The notes under the pieces: generated by a model
What the model was told of the DNA's origin: nothing
Databases searched by the model: none
The model's input: only the letters and a program-made list of their open reading frames with translations
NCBI RefSeq assembly: GCF_029690045.1
Contig: NZ_CP121464.1
Span: forward strand, 186,001-250,000
Direction: 5' to 3'
From: Janthinobacterium rivuli
Lineage (GTDB): Bacteria > Pseudomonadota > Gammaproteobacteria > Burkholderiales > Burkholderiaceae_D
DNA: 64,000 nt
In this document: positions 63,845 to 64,000 of the stretch, one piece after another
How the letters are laid out: every line of letters starts with the position of its first letter
Numbering within the stretch: the first letter of the stretch is position 1
Translations under genes and position numbers: made by a program

Positions 63845-64000
63845 ATGAATGCTCAAGCTAGTTTGCCCCAGCAGGTCAAGATCGTCGAAGTGGGTCCGCG
63901 CGACGGCCTGCAAAACGAGAAGGAAACCATCAGCGCCGCCGTCAAGATCGAACTGGTCGACCGCCTGACCCTGGCCGGCTTCGCCAACATCGAGGCGGCG
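63845..64000 (+). CDS. liuE: Hydroxymethylglutaryl-CoA lyase, 3' truncated by the window edge
   Basis: The first 52 residues are visible. KIVEVGPRDGLQNEKETISAAVKIELVDRLTLAGFANIEAA is the HMG-CoA lyase N-terminus, with the catalytic Arg/Asp in GPRDGLQNE. It would cleave HMG-CoA to acetoacetate and acetyl-CoA, the final step after LiuC. It starts 1 bp after the hydroxyacid dehydrogenase gene. Confidence 0.93.
   Translation, partial: MNAQASLPQQVKIVEVGPRDGLQNEKETISAAVKIELVDRLTLAGFANIEAA

Overview
The window looks like the chromosome of a betaproteobacterium of the family Oxalobacteraceae, most likely Janthinobacterium or a close relative. This rests on the 16S rRNA sequence as I know it from that genus, high-GC codon usage, and typical neighbours (UbiX, LiuR regulon, AceK, an AmpG-like/MurQ cluster, YchJ). 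No prophage, integrase, transposase or CRISPR array was seen.

Layout. 1-1.4 kb: GNAT acetyltransferase end, grxD, ubiX. 1.4-3 kb: a small accessory patch with a long imperfect palindrome and an XRE-type regulator behind a palindromic operator. 3-9.7 kb: first part of the leucine/isovalerate (liu) regulon: LiuR, isovaleryl-CoA dehydrogenase, AceK, thiolase, an SDR and a second acyl-CoA dehydrogenase. 9.7-21.4 kb: a candidate small RNA, YihY, LD-carboxypeptidase, TonB receptor, oligopeptide-binding protein, nucleoside-recognition protein, DacB/PBP4, CPBP protease and MarR. 21.5-39.5 kb: two nearly identical minus-strand rRNA operons (16S-Ile-Ala-23S-5S), exactly 12,323 bp apart, with a complete-looking type I Wadjet anti-plasmid system (jetABCD) between them. 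39.5-53 kb: NSS transporter, VanX-type dipeptidase with a LysR regulator, a peptidoglycan-sugar salvage cluster (MurQ, AmpG/MurT-like permease, GHL10 hydrolase, BadF-type kinase, amidase), AraC and GntR regulators, an NTF2/DJ-1 fusion and a DadA-like dehydrogenase. 53-64 kb: YchJ, then liuB-liuC-bioA-bioF-bioD-bioB-liuD-hydroxyacid dehydrogenase-liuE, in which biotin synthesis is embedded in the operon for a biotin enzyme.

The most notable object is the Wadjet operon. Its four genes overlap by 4 nt each (ATGA). It starts about 70 bp past the terminator of one rRNA operon and ends 20 bp before the promoter of the next. jetC carries an in-frame TAA that separates the Walker A half from the signature/Walker B half, so the system is either freshly inactivated or makes a split ATPase. 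The flanking rRNA operons are direct repeats that could delete or amplify it by recombination. They also differ at a few sites, several of which are compensatory changes within hairpins.

A second theme is regulation of leucine catabolism: matching LiuR-type palindromes lie before liuR, before ivd, and inside the ychJ coding region ahead of liuB. They tie the two liu loci, AceK and biotin synthesis into one inferred regulon. A third theme is cell-wall turnover: LdcA, DacB, VanX, amidase, GHL10 hydrolase, kinase, permease, MurQ and DadA could together salvage muropeptides, amino sugars and D-alanine.
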